From JAJEAD01 sp965221555 (GTDB lineage Bacteria; Pseudomonadota; Gammaproteobacteria; HK1): a DNA stretch of 64,000 nt. Shown here in pieces: positions 1-8,216 of this stretch. The notes under the pieces are model-generated. The model was not told the origin of the DNA, did not search any database, and saw only the letters and a program-made list of their open reading frames with translations. Every line of letters begins with the position of its first letter. Within the stretch, counting starts at the first letter, position 1. Location: NCBI GenBank assembly GCA_965221555.1, contig OZ244895.1:310001-374000 (forward strand), read 5' to 3'. The position numbers and the translations under genes are program-made.

Positions 1-1956
1 GCGAAGATCCACCAGGAGACCCGGGTCACCGCGATCGAGGCCCGGCCCGGGGGCGAGTGGCGGGTGCGCACCGACCGGGGCGACATCGTCTGCGAGCACG
101 TGGTGACCGCTACCGGCTGCTACGCGCGCGAGACCGGGGCGATGGTGGGCCTGGATGTTCCCGCGGTGCCGATCCTGCACCAGTACTGGGTGACGGAGAC
201 GGTGCCGGAACTCGTGCGGCGCCACGCCGAGGGCCTGCCCGAGATGCCGGTACTGCGCGACGAGAACATCAACGGCTACGTGCGCGAGGAAGGCGATTGC
301 CTGATGTTCGGCCCCTACGAACGCCCGGAGAAGCTTGAACACTTCGCGCTCGACGGCGTTCCCGACTGGTTCGGCGCCGATCTCCTGCCCGAGGACATGG
401 AATCGGTCGAGACCAACTGGAGCACGGCGGTGGAGCTGGTGCCGGCGCTGGGACGGGCCGGCATCCGGCGCAACGTCCGCGGCCCCATCTGCACCACTGC
501 CGACAACCTGCCTCTGGTCGGCCCCGCGTGGGGACTGCGCAACTTCTGGTTGGCGGAGGGCGCCTCCGGCGGCATCCTCATGGGCGGCGGCATCGGACAC
601 TACCTGAGCCAGTGGATGGTGGAGGGCGAGCCCAGCATCGACCTCTCGGAGATCGACTGCCGCCGCTTCGGCGCCTACGCGAACAAGCACTGGACCTCGG
701 TCAAGACCCGCGAGGCGTTCGGCAACAACTTCGGCATCCACTACCCGGGCTACGAGTGGCCGGCCGGCCGGCCCAACAAGACCGCGCCCAGCCACGGCCC
801 CTTGAGCGAGCGCGGCGCGGTCTGGGGCGCGGTGTACGGTTGGGAGGTGCCGAACTGGTTCGCCCCGCCCGGAGTCGAGGCCCGGGACATCTACAGCTAC
901 CGCCGCTTCAACTACTTCCCCCAGGTCGGGGAGGAGGTGCGCGCGGTGCGCAACGCCGCCGGGCTCCTGGAGATGACCCCGATGGCGAAGTTCGAGGTGA
1001 GCGGTCCCGGCGCGGAGGACTGGCTGGACCGCATCCTCGCGAACCGGGCGCCCCGCGCGCCCGGCCGCATCGCGCTCTGCCACCTGCTGACCGAGAAGGG
1101 CACGGTGCGCAGCGAGTTCACGGTGACGCGCCTCGGCGAAGACCTCTTCTACCTGGTGGGCACGCCGCGGGGCGAGCGTCACGACTTCGACGTGCTCTGG
1201 CGCGCCCTGCCGCGCGACGGCGGGGTGCGTCTGCACAACGCGACCGCCGAGCGCGGCTGCTTCACGGTCGTGGGACCGACGGCGCGCGAGATACTGCAAC
1301 CCATCGCCGAGGAGGACCTCGCCAACGAGGCGCTGCCGTGGCTGCGCGCACGCACGATGTCGGTGGGCTTCGCGAGTGACGTGCGGGTGCTGCGCATCGA
1401 CTACGAGGGCGAGCTCGGCTACGAGCTCTATCACCCCATCGGCCATCAGCTCGCGCTCCTCGACACGATATTGGAGAAGGGCGAGGAGCAGGGGCTGCGT
1501 CTCGTCGGCTACCGCGCCATCGAATCACTTCGTCTCGACAAGTCCTACCGCGCCATGTACCGGGACCTCGACGTCGAGCACAGCGCGCTGGAGGCGGGCC
1601 TCGACCGGTTTCTCAAGCTCGACGGCAACCACGGCTTCGTCGGCCGCGCCGCGCTCGAGGCCCAGCGCGCGGCGGGGCTCGAGCGACGCATGGTGACCCT
1701 GAAGGTGGACACCAACGAAGCCGACGCCTACATGAACGAAGGCGTATACGCGAGCGGGGGCGGCCCCCTGGTGGGACGCGTCACCTCCGGCGCCTGGTCC
1801 CACACCCTGGGCCACAGCATCTCCATGGCCTATCTCCGCACCGACCACGCCCGGCCGGGCACCGAACTCGAGATTCCGCTGCTCGGCGAGCGCCGGCCCG
1901 CGACGGTGATCGAAGACTCTCCCTACGATCCCGCCAACCGGCGCCTGCGGATGTAG
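1..1956 (+). CDS. FAD-dependent dimethylglycine/sarcosine dehydrogenase-like protein with GcvT domain (5' end outside window)
   Basis: The reading frame is open from base 1, so the gene begins upstream of the window and the N-terminal Rossmann FAD motif is not visible. The visible part starts in the second half of the DAO-type FAD domain, which ends near GGGIGHYLSQW. It continues through a bridging segment (RRFGAYANKHW) and a C-terminal GcvT/aminomethyltransferase region of about 380 residues. This DAO plus GcvT arrangement is the known architecture of dimethylglycine, sarcosine and related dehydrogenases, which oxidatively demethylate an N-methyl amine and pass the one-carbon unit to tetrahydrofolate. 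The next gene starts 4 bases after the TAG stop, so the two are probably co-transcribed. The substrate cannot be fixed from sequence; dimethylglycine, sarcosine or another methylated amine are all possible. Confidence 0.85.
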   Translation, partial: AKIHQETRVTAIEARPGGEWRVRTDRGDIVCEHVVTATGCYARETGAMVGLDVPAVPILHQYWVTETVPELVRRHAEGLPEMPVLRDENINGYVREEGDCLMFGPYERPEKLEHFALDGVPDWFGADLLPEDMESVETNWSTAVELVPALGRAGIRRNVRGPICTTADNLPLVGPAWGLRNFWLAEGASGGILMGGGIGHYLSQWMVEGEPSIDLSEIDCRRFGAYANKHWTSVKTREAFGNNFGIHYPGYEWPAGRPNKTAPSHGPLSERGAVWGAVYGWEVPNWFAPPGVEARDIYSYRRFNYFPQVGEEVRAVRNAAGLLEMTPMAKFEVSGPGAEDWLDRILANRAPRAPGRIALCHLLTEKGTVRSEFTVTRLGEDLFYLVGTPRGERHDFDVLWRALPRDGGVRLHNATAERGCFTVVGPTAREILQPIAEEDLANEALPWLRARTMSVGFASDVRVLRIDYEGELGYELYHPIGHQLALLDTILEKGEEQGLRLVGYRAIESLRLDKSYRAMYRDLDVEHSALEAGLDRFLKLDGNHGFVGRAALEAQRAAGLERRMVTLKVDTNEADAYMNEGVYASGGGPLVGRVTSGAWSHTLGHSISMAYLRTDHARPGTELEIPLLGERRPATVIEDSPYDPANRRLRM

Positions 1957-1960
1957 CGCG

Positions 1961-3493
1961 ATGCCGGGCGAGGCGCGAGACCCCGAGCGCCGCCGCCGCG
2001 GGCGCGGCGCCCGCCGCGCGGCACGACTGCACGGCCCCATCGTCCATCTGCCCACCCTGGTGCGCCGGGTGCCGGCCTTCGAGGTCGCGAACGCGGAAGG
2101 CGTGGAGCTCATCCACGACCTCGCGATGCGCATGGTGGAGGAGGTCGGAGTCGAGTTCCGCGACGCGGAATCGCTCGCGCTGTGGCGTACAGCGGGCGCG
2201 GAGATCGAGGGCGAGCGGGTGCGCATCGACCGCGAAGCCCTCCTCGCCCTCGTCGCGCTCGCGCCGCCGGAGTACGTGCAGCACGCCCGCAACCCCGAGC
2301 GCACGGTGCGCGTGGGCGGCGAACACACGGTGATCTCCCCCTCCTACGGACCGCCCTTCATCCTGGATCTCGAAGGCCGGCGCCGCCATGCGACGCTCGA
2401 AGACCTCGACAACCTCCAGCGGCTCAATCACATGGCGTCATCGGTGCACATCGCGGGAGGCCCGATCGTCGAACCGGTGGACGTGCCGGTACCCCACCGG
2501 CACCTGCACATGACCTTGAGTGCGCTCACCCTCTCCGACAAGCCCATCATCGGCAATGTGACCGCGCGCGAGCGGGCCGAGGACACCGTCGAGATGCTGA
2601 AGCTCGTCTTCGGGGAGGAGCGTGCGACCCGAGACACCTTCGCCACCTCCCTCATCAACAGCAACTCGCCGCTGGTATGGGACGAGACCATGCTCGGCGC
2701 GCTCAAGGTCTACGCCGCCGCCAACCAGGCGGTGTTGTGTTCGCCCTTCTGCATGACCGCGGCGAGCACGCCGGCAAGCAACACCGGGACCATGGCCATG
2801 GTCACCGCGGAGGCCCTGATGGCGGTGGCGCTCGCGCAGATCGTCCGCCCCGGCTCGCCGATGCTCTTCGGAGTACCGGCGATGACGGTGGCGCTCGACA
2901 CCGGGGCGCCGGTGCACGGCAGCCCGGACTCCGCCATCGTGCAGTTCCTCGCCGGCGCGATGGCCCGCCGTTACCGCCTCCCCCACCGCGCGATCGCGAA
3001 CTGCGCGACCTCCAAGACCCCCGACATGCAGGCGGGCTACGACTCGATGTGGGGCCTCTTCCCCTCGTTCATGTCCGGCGCGCACTGGATAACCATGGCG
3101 GGGGGCATGATCGAGGGCACGCTCGGCCTCTCCTACGCGAAGACGGTCATCGACTTCGAGCAGGTGGACGCCTTCTACCACTTCATGCGGGGCATCGCCT
3201 TCGACGACCCCGATGAGCTGCTCGACACCGTGCGGGAGGTGGGCCCCGGCGGGCACTTCCTCGGCGCCGCCCACACCCGGCGCAGCAATCTCTTCATCTT
3301 CCCCTCCCAGAGCAACATCACGTACGAGCAGTGGAGCGAGGAAGGGGCCAGGGATTCCGCCGCGATGGGAATCGAGAAGGCCAAGCGCTGGCTCGCGCGC
3401 TACGAACCGCCCCCCATCGACCCCGCCCTCGATGCGGCGCTGCGTGACTTCGTGGCCCGGCGCGAGCGCGAGATCCCCTCCACGCTCAGTTGA
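1961..3493 (+). CDS. Trimethylamine methyltransferase (MttB) family protein, non-pyrrolysine type
   Basis: This 510-residue protein of the MttB superfamily has family-typical segments such as LIHDLAMRMVEEVGVEF near the N-terminus, SPSYGPPF, and a glycine-rich C-terminal barrel (MAGGMIEGTLGLSYAK). Family members move a methyl group from a quaternary or tertiary amine to a corrinoid protein. The frame has no internal amber codon and ends in TGA, so it is the non-pyrrolysine type, of which the characterised member MtgB acts on glycine betaine. The first 25 residues are Arg-rich and may not be translated; GTG or ATG codons slightly downstream are alternative starts. It follows the FAD/GcvT gene by 4 bases, suggesting a joint demethylation pathway. 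No corrinoid protein gene is seen next to it. Confidence 0.85.
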   Translation: MPGEARDPERRRRGRGARRAARLHGPIVHLPTLVRRVPAFEVANAEGVELIHDLAMRMVEEVGVEFRDAESLALWRTAGAEIEGERVRIDREALLALVALAPPEYVQHARNPERTVRVGGEHTVISPSYGPPFILDLEGRRRHATLEDLDNLQRLNHMASSVHIAGGPIVEPVDVPVPHRHLHMTLSALTLSDKPIIGNVTARERAEDTVEMLKLVFGEERATRDTFATSLINSNSPLVWDETMLGALKVYAAANQAVLCSPFCMTAASTPASNTGTMAMVTAEALMAVALAQIVRPGSPMLFGVPAMTVALDTGAPVHGSPDSAIVQFLAGAMARRYRLPHRAIANCATSKTPDMQAGYDSMWGLFPSFMSGAHWITMAGGMIEGTLGLSYAKTVIDFEQVDAFYHFMRGIAFDDPDELLDTVREVGPGGHFLGAAHTRRSNLFIFPSQSNITYEQWSEEGARDSAAMGIEKAKRWLARYEPPPIDPALDAALRDFVARREREIPSTLS

Positions 3494-3553
3494 GCCAGCG
3501 CCCCCGGCCCCGTGCGCCCCCGATGGACTCGGTGGCTTCGGGCGCTTCGCGGG

Positions 3554-3754
3554 TCAGATGAGCTTGACTCCGGCGATGATGACGCCGGCGAGGCCGAACG
3601 CCACGCCGTAGAGTCGATTCGTCAAGCGCGTCTCCAGAGCGGCCAGCTCGGCCTTCGTGGCCAAGGGCTCCAGCTCGGCCTTGGTGGCCAGGGGTTCCAG
3701 GTCGGTCTTCTTGGCGTAGGGCGTCAGGTCGACCTTGGTGGCCAAGGGCTCTAG
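3554..3754 (-). pseudogene. 3' fragment of an IS-interrupted DUF1640-like coiled-coil membrane protein
   Basis: This is the C-terminal part of a gene whose N-terminal part lies at 5513-5900. It encodes more units of the repeat ATKAELEPL / ATKVDLTPYAKKTDLEPL, then AALETRLTNRL and a C-terminal hydrophobic segment (YGVAFGLAGVIIAGVKLI) that would be a membrane anchor. Coiled coil plus one C-terminal membrane helix is the architecture of DUF1640/CCDC90-like proteins. An ATG at 3745 could in principle start a 63-residue remnant, but no ribosome binding site is evident. Joining base 5517 to 3754 across one CTAG copy restores the frame as ATKAELEPLATK. Confidence 0.8.
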
Positions 3755-5512
3755 CCCGCATTCGTCACCGATTCTCCAAGACGAGGCGCATTCTGGCTGA
3801 AGGAGGCTGATTATGGCGATGGAGTGGGGTGATCAGCGCCGATTGAGGTAATCGGTGCGTGTTTGGTGGTTGTTGAGAGCGACTTATCGGACTTTGGTGG
3901 GTCAAACAGGCGTTGGATACACGAAGCGAGCGAGCGGTGGCCTCGGCGGCGCGCCGATCAGGGGTTTCTGAGTCAGGTAGTGGTGCGGAAGACTATCCAG
4001 GCGGATGCCACAAGGGCGCTTTGTGCAAGTTCACCAGCACCTGGGTAAAGGTCTTGGCGTAGGGATAGGCCTGGGAGAACGACAGCCACACCCGCCGGGC
4101 GGTGATTTTGACCCGGGCGGCGACCTTGAGCAGTTTCAGTCGCAGCGTGGCGCACTGGGCGCGGGCGAACTCAGTGCCCTGTGTTCCGAGTCTTCGTAGC
4201 GCGTGCATGAGCACGTAGGCGAATGAGGAGAAGTACAGCCGCAACTGATTCGCGCGCATGGTGTGGGCGCTGGTGCGGTCGGCAAAGAGGTCGAGCTGCT
4301 GCTCCTTGATGCGGTTTTCCATCTCGCCGCGCGCGCAGTACAACTGTTCGTACAAGCGCTTGGCCGCGGCCTTGCGCGGGGAGAGGCTGGTGACCACGAA
4401 GCGCGGATTCTCCCCCTTGGACAGATACTCCGCCTTGCCCACCACTCGACGGCTGCGACTCCATGACTTGCGAGTGCGGTAGGTGAAGTCGCCGAAGCGC
4501 CGGGCCGGCTTACCAGTACGCCCATGTGCCGCGCGCGCCTGGTGCATCGCAGCGCCCAAGGCGCGCGTCAGACGGCGATTGCGCGCCAATCCCAGCACGT
4601 AGTCCACCCTATGGTCCTCGCACCACTTCATGATGGGCTCGCGACAAAAGCCCGAATCGCCTCGGATATGGATGCGTGTCCTGGGCCAGTGGCGGCGAAT
4701 CTGACCGACAATGCGGGCGAGCTCCTCAATGCTGCCGGCCGAGGCATCCTGGTTGGACTCGCGCAGCCGCGCGCACAACAGGTGCTCGCCACAGAAGATG
4801 TACAGCGGCAGATAGCAGTAGCAACCGTAGTAGCCGTGAAAGAACCGCCCTTCCTGGCTCCCGTGCAACGGGTCGTCGGTCGCATCCAGGTCCAGCCATA
4901 GCTCACGCGGCGCCTGTGATTGCGATTCCACAAAGAGCTCCACCAACAGCTCATCGAACCCCTCACCACGCGCCACGATGCGCTTGTACCGGTCGTGCGC
5001 CGCCTGCTCAGGTGCGCCCAGCTCCATGCGGTTCAACGTGCTCGCACTGGCCAATGCACAGCCTCGGTCACGCTCGCGTACCCGACCCGCGCCTGTCACA
5101 TCGCGCTTGCCTACCAGCACCGACAGCACCGCATCTGCGCGCAGCTCCCCATGGTCGTTGAGGTCTTCGTATCCCAACGCAATGCCATAAACCCGCTGCG
5201 ACACCAGCTCATCCACGCTATGTTCCACGCTCGCACGGTTGCGGTAATCGACCATGCACCCCGACACCCGCGACATCAGACCGATACGCTTGTCCACCTC
5301 GCGTAGCAGTACCCCTCCGGCATCGCTGCTGATGTGACCGCCGTCGAATCGTCCGGTGACACATCGCCGTCCCAGCGCGTGAAACTCAAGCTGCTTGCCA
5401 TTACACTGTGTCTTCAAGGCTGCTTCCTCGTCGTCTGGCTTAACTCGTTGATCCCACAACCGTTATGCCATGAGGAGCAGCCTTTTTCCATCCCCCCGGT
5501 GAGTTTTTCGGG
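3755..5512 (-). mobile_element. IS1380-family insertion sequence, complete, 1758 bp
   Basis: Ends were found by comparing the flanks. The left terminal repeat CCCGCATTCGTCACCG (3755-3770) matches the reverse complement of the right end (5497-5512, CCCGAAAAACTCACCG) at 11 of 16 positions. Both ends are flanked by CTAG (3751-3754 and 5513-5516), the 4-bp target duplication expected for this family. The single gene inside is an intact transposase on the minus strand. The element splits a repetitive coiled-coil gene. Intact ends, duplication and transposase suggest a recent and possibly active insertion. Confidence 0.9.
3993..5459 (-). CDS. IS1380-family transposase (DDE)
   Basis: This 488-residue protein fills the insertion sequence and is full length for IS1380-type transposases. 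It shows the DDE catalytic layout: an Asp in ELWLDLDATDDPLHG, an Asp in HIRGDSGFCREP, and a Glu in ARGEMENRIKEQQLDLF, the YREK-like region typical of IS4/IS1380 enzymes. The N-terminus has the family-typical GHISSDAGGVLLREVD. The first 20 or so residues (MWDQRVKPDDEEAALKTQ) may not be translated. No frameshift or internal stop is present. It catalyses cut-and-paste transposition of the flanking repeats. Confidence 0.95.
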   Translation of the reverse strand: MWDQRVKPDDEEAALKTQCNGKQLEFHALGRRCVTGRFDGGHISSDAGGVLLREVDKRIGLMSRVSGCMVDYRNRASVEHSVDELVSQRVYGIALGYEDLNDHGELRADAVLSVLVGKRDVTGAGRVRERDRGCALASASTLNRMELGAPEQAAHDRYKRIVARGEGFDELLVELFVESQSQAPRELWLDLDATDDPLHGSQEGRFFHGYYGCYCYLPLYIFCGEHLLCARLRESNQDASAGSIEELARIVGQIRRHWPRTRIHIRGDSGFCREPIMKWCEDHRVDYVLGLARNRRLTRALGAAMHQARAAHGRTGKPARRFGDFTYRTRKSWSRSRRVVGKAEYLSKGENPRFVVTSLSPRKAAAKRLYEQLYCARGEMENRIKEQQLDLFADRTSAHTMRANQLRLYFSSFAYVLMHALRRLGTQGTEFARAQCATLRLKLLKVAARVKITARRVWLSFSQAYPYAKTFTQVLVNLHKAPLWHPPG

Positions 5513-5900
5513 CTAGCTCGGCCTTCGTGGCCAAGGGCTCCAAGTCGGCCTTGGTGGCCATGACCTTCTCCAGCCTGGAGATCCCGCTTGCGAGATCGGC
5601 CTTCGTGGCGAAACGTTCCAGCTCGGCCTTCGTGGCCAAGGGCTCCAGCTCGGCCTTCGTGGCCAAGGGCTCCAGCTCGGCCTTCGTGGCCAAAGGCTCC
5701 AGGTCGGCCTTCGTGGCCAGGGGCTCCAGGTCGGTCTTCTTGGCGTAGGGCGTCAGGTCGACCTTGGTGGCCAGGGGCTCCAGATCAGCCTTGGTGGCGG
5801 TGTGTTGGTGGTACCGCCAGATGGCCGTCGCGATGGCCTCCGCCTTGACCCGCTCGATTCCGGCGCTTTCCAGATCTCGGGTGGTGCTCAGAGTATCCAC
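5513..5900 (-). pseudogene. 5' fragment of the IS-interrupted DUF1640-like coiled-coil protein
   Basis: The ATG at 5900 begins MDTLSTTRDLESAGIERVKA, the expected start of DUF1640-like proteins (a short helix with a Glu-Ala-Gly turn, then AEAIATAI). It is followed by tandem 8- to 9-residue repeats of the type ATKADLEPL that should form a long coiled coil. The frame runs into the IS1380 element at 5512 and stops inside it at 5463, giving a truncated product of about 145 residues without the membrane anchor. The DNA repeats (about 27 bp) are nearly identical to those in the 3' fragment. Function of the family is unknown; a role in membrane-tethered scaffolding is only a guess. Confidence 0.8.
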
Positions 5901-6059
5901 GGCGGGGGCGCTTTCGCATTCGTTACCAGGCAGGCACAGTGTACTCTTCCTGGCCCAGGCCCTGCGCAGACCCGGCGGGCAAGAGTGTCAGCCCAGGGCT
6001 CGCCCAGCGTAGGCGATCGGCCCGTTCGTTCATCGCAATCGGTGAAACATCCGGGTTGG

Positions 6060-6203
6060 CAGCCTGTCGGACTTGGGTGTGGGAGAATTCATAACTTATT
6101 GAAACAAAAAATCAATTTCAATAACTCATAGGCGAGTCCACAGAATATGTATGAAACAAAAACAAAGAGTTACAAGCATGCCGTTTCCAAGTCCGACAGC
6201 CTG
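6060..6203. repeat. Miniature inverted-repeat element, about 144 bp, AT-rich core
   Basis: CAGCCTGTCGGACTTGG (6060-6076) is repeated in inverted orientation at 6187-6203 with one mismatch. The enclosed 110 bases are strongly AT-rich against the GC-rich surroundings and contain no gene. A related sequence with the same outer arm occurs at 37707. Short length, terminal inverted repeats and lack of coding capacity fit a MITE or a degenerate IS end pair. The rest of the gap 5901-6225 shows no gene. Confidence 0.55.
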
Positions 6204-6225
6204 TTGGCTCTCGCGAGTCGGTGAG

Positions 6226-7053
6226 TTACCGCGCTTTGCGGGACGTCCGGCCTCCATCCATGTTCGAGAAGCGGGCGTCCCCTGACAGCAGAGTGCGCAG
6301 GCGAGCGCGCTCCCGCCGGTAGGAGAGACGGAGCAGCCAGGCGACGAGGCGGTGCCGGCGCCCGTGACGCCGGCCCTCGTTGTGAAGGCCGGGCGCGATG
6401 CGCACTTCCTCGCATACCCCGAGGAAGGCGAAGACCCGGCGCAGCGTCTCGTCGTGGCGCTCCCGCAGGTCCTCGTGGCGAAGGAGGAGCACCTGGTCCG
6501 GCCCGAAGTGGCGATAGAGATTCCGCAACTGCCGGCTGTAGAGGCCGCGGGCGCGGTAGGAGGCCACCCGCTTCGCCGAGCGGGGAGCGCGAGGGTCCGC
6601 ACAGCGGCGCAGGCGCCAGGGCTCCAGCAACAGGGCCTGCCACAGGGGGCGCCGCTCCCAGTCCCGGTTCCGCTCCATGTAGTAGTGCGATAACGCCCGT
6701 TCGACCGGATCGCGCAGCAGGACGATGAGCTTGAGCCGCGGGTGGTACCGCGCGAGTTCGCCGGCTATCTCGGGAAAGTAGAGGTAGATGGGGGTCGCCT
6801 CGCCTCGGACCCGCGCGTCCCGGCAGTGCTCGAAGAAGGGCCGGTAGCGCTCGTCGATCTGCTCCGGGGTCCAGGCCCCGGAGTACTCCGGGGCGTCGAA
6901 GAGGTGGACCTCCTTGCGCGACGACATCCCGATCTCGGGATGCTGGCCCAGGAACTGGTACAGCGCCTTGGTGCCGCCCTTCTGGGCCCCGATGACCATG
7001 AAGTCGAGCAGGGGACGATGGCGCCCCGGTCGCGCTGCGATAACGACGCTCAC
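6226..7053 (-). CDS. Sulfotransferase family protein
   Basis: This is a 275-residue PAPS-dependent sulfotransferase. The 5'-phosphosulfate-binding loop is IGAQKGGTKALYQFL near residues 20-35, and the 3'-phosphate motif is IVLLRDPVERALSHYYM near residue 105. These are the two signature motifs of the fold, and the length is normal. The start is taken as GTG at 7053 because its GTGA overlaps the stop of the upstream glycosyltransferase, implying translational coupling; the open frame continues upstream only in sequence that is coding in another frame. It probably transfers sulfate to a carbohydrate, given its partners. Confidence 0.85.
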   Translation of the reverse strand: MSVVIAARPGRHRPLLDFMVIGAQKGGTKALYQFLGQHPEIGMSSRKEVHLFDAPEYSGAWTPEQIDERYRPFFEHCRDARVRGEATPIYLYFPEIAGELARYHPRLKLIVLLRDPVERALSHYYMERNRDWERRPLWQALLLEPWRLRRCADPRAPRSAKRVASYRARGLYSRQLRNLYRHFGPDQVLLLRHEDLRERHDETLRRVFAFLGVCEEVRIAPGLHNEGRRHGRRHRLVAWLLRLSYRRERARLRTLLSGDARFSNMDGGRTSRKAR

Positions 7054-8042
7054 GCCATCCCCCAGAGCCGGTCGATGTCTCCGAGGATCGCATGGAAGCG
7101 CGCCCTCTCCGCCGCGAGCGAGTGGCGGGCCGCGGTGTCCCGGGCCCGCAGATGCATCCGCCCCCGCTCGGCCGGGTTCAGGGACAGCGCGCTTTGCACC
7201 GCCCGCGCCAGGGATCGTGAGTCCGGCTCGGCGACGATGCAGTTCCAGTGATCGTGACAGAAGCCGCGGTTGCCGATGCAGTCCAGGGTCACCACGAGCG
7301 CGCCCGAGCCCATGGCCTCCAGCGCGGGCAGGTAGAAACCCTCTTCCGCGTGGGGCAGGCATACCGCGACCCGGCTCTCGGCGAGCACGGCGAGGAACGC
7401 GCTCCGCCCCACCAGCCCCGCGTGCAGCCGGTGCTCGATGCCCTGCGCGCACAGCCCTTCGCAGAGCGCCCGGGCGAGCTCGGGGCGCTTGTAGCCCACC
7501 ACGGCGACCGGCGCGGGGCGCTCTTCGAAGCCCGCGGGCGAGCCCTCTTCGCCCGCCTCGAAGGGCGCCACATCGATGCCGTTCGGGATCGTCAGCACCG
7601 GTCCTCGTACCCGCCCCGTGGCAAGGATCGCCCGTGCGACCTCGAAGCTCACGCAGATACGCACCGCACGCTCGCCGAGGTACCCGTAGAGCTCATCGCC
7701 TTCGCGTGCGTGGCGGACATGCTGGATGAGGTTGATGCGGGGAAGCGCGGAGTCGAGGAGACCGCGCTCGGCCGCGTAGCGCCAGTCCCTACCCGCGAGG
7801 AAGAGCAGATCGCTGGTTTGCGGCGCCCAGGTCTCCACCGCCTCCGCCGCCGCCACGGGCCAGAGCCGTTGGCGCTCGCGCGCATGGAACTCGCTCGGGG
7901 CCGCGCGGCTGAACGCGATCACCGGGGCGAAGCCCGGCATGCGCCGGACGTGCTCGAAGTAGTGGGAGTGCTTGACCTGCCCGCCGCTCAAGGGCGCGAT
8001 CCCCCGGTGAAACCAGACCCTTCTCGGCATGTCCCGCGTCAT
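7050..8042 (-). CDS. Glycosyltransferase, GT4-like
   Basis: The protein is about 330 residues. The C-terminal half has EEGFYLPALEAMGSGALVV, the E-x7-E signature of retaining GT4-type enzymes, and PNGIDVAPFE matches the conserved inter-domain NGID segment. The N-terminal half has GGQVKHSHYFEHV, a plausible acceptor-domain glycine loop. The start chosen is ATG 8042 (MTRDMPRRVWF); ATG 8030 is an alternative. An open extension to 8111 is judged spurious. The gene overlaps the downstream sulfotransferase by 4 bp and follows the GT25-sulfotransferase fusion by about 175 bp, so the three may act on one sulfated surface glycan. Donor and acceptor sugars are unknown. Confidence 0.8.
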   Translation of the reverse strand: MTRDMPRRVWFHRGIAPLSGGQVKHSHYFEHVRRMPGFAPVIAFSRAAPSEFHARERQRLWPVAAAEAVETWAPQTSDLLFLAGRDWRYAAERGLLDSALPRINLIQHVRHAREGDELYGYLGERAVRICVSFEVARAILATGRVRGPVLTIPNGIDVAPFEAGEEGSPAGFEERPAPVAVVGYKRPELARALCEGLCAQGIEHRLHAGLVGRSAFLAVLAESRVAVCLPHAEEGFYLPALEAMGSGALVVTLDCIGNRGFCHDHWNCIVAEPDSRSLARAVQSALSLNPAERGRMHLRARDTAARHSLAAERARFHAILGDIDRLWGMA

Positions 8043-8216
8043 GAGCCTAGCGCAGCCTGAATCGCCTGCACTGCTTGCCTTGTCGGTACATACGGGTCGA
8101 CAGCCGTGCATCGTCGAGACCGACGGCCAGAGCCGCCAGGGCGACGCGATACGCTGACCTCTCTACAAGTGGCATGCGCTCGCTCGAAGCGGGTCAATCG
8201 GCGATCGGGCCGCGCT

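Noticed and set aside
1961..3493. Pyrrolysine-containing MttB
   Set aside because: No in-frame TAG inside the gene.
6226..7452. 408-residue ORF starting at 7452 as the sulfotransferase
   Set aside because: Its first 133 residues are another frame of the glycosyltransferase; GTG 7053 with a GTGA overlap is the better start.
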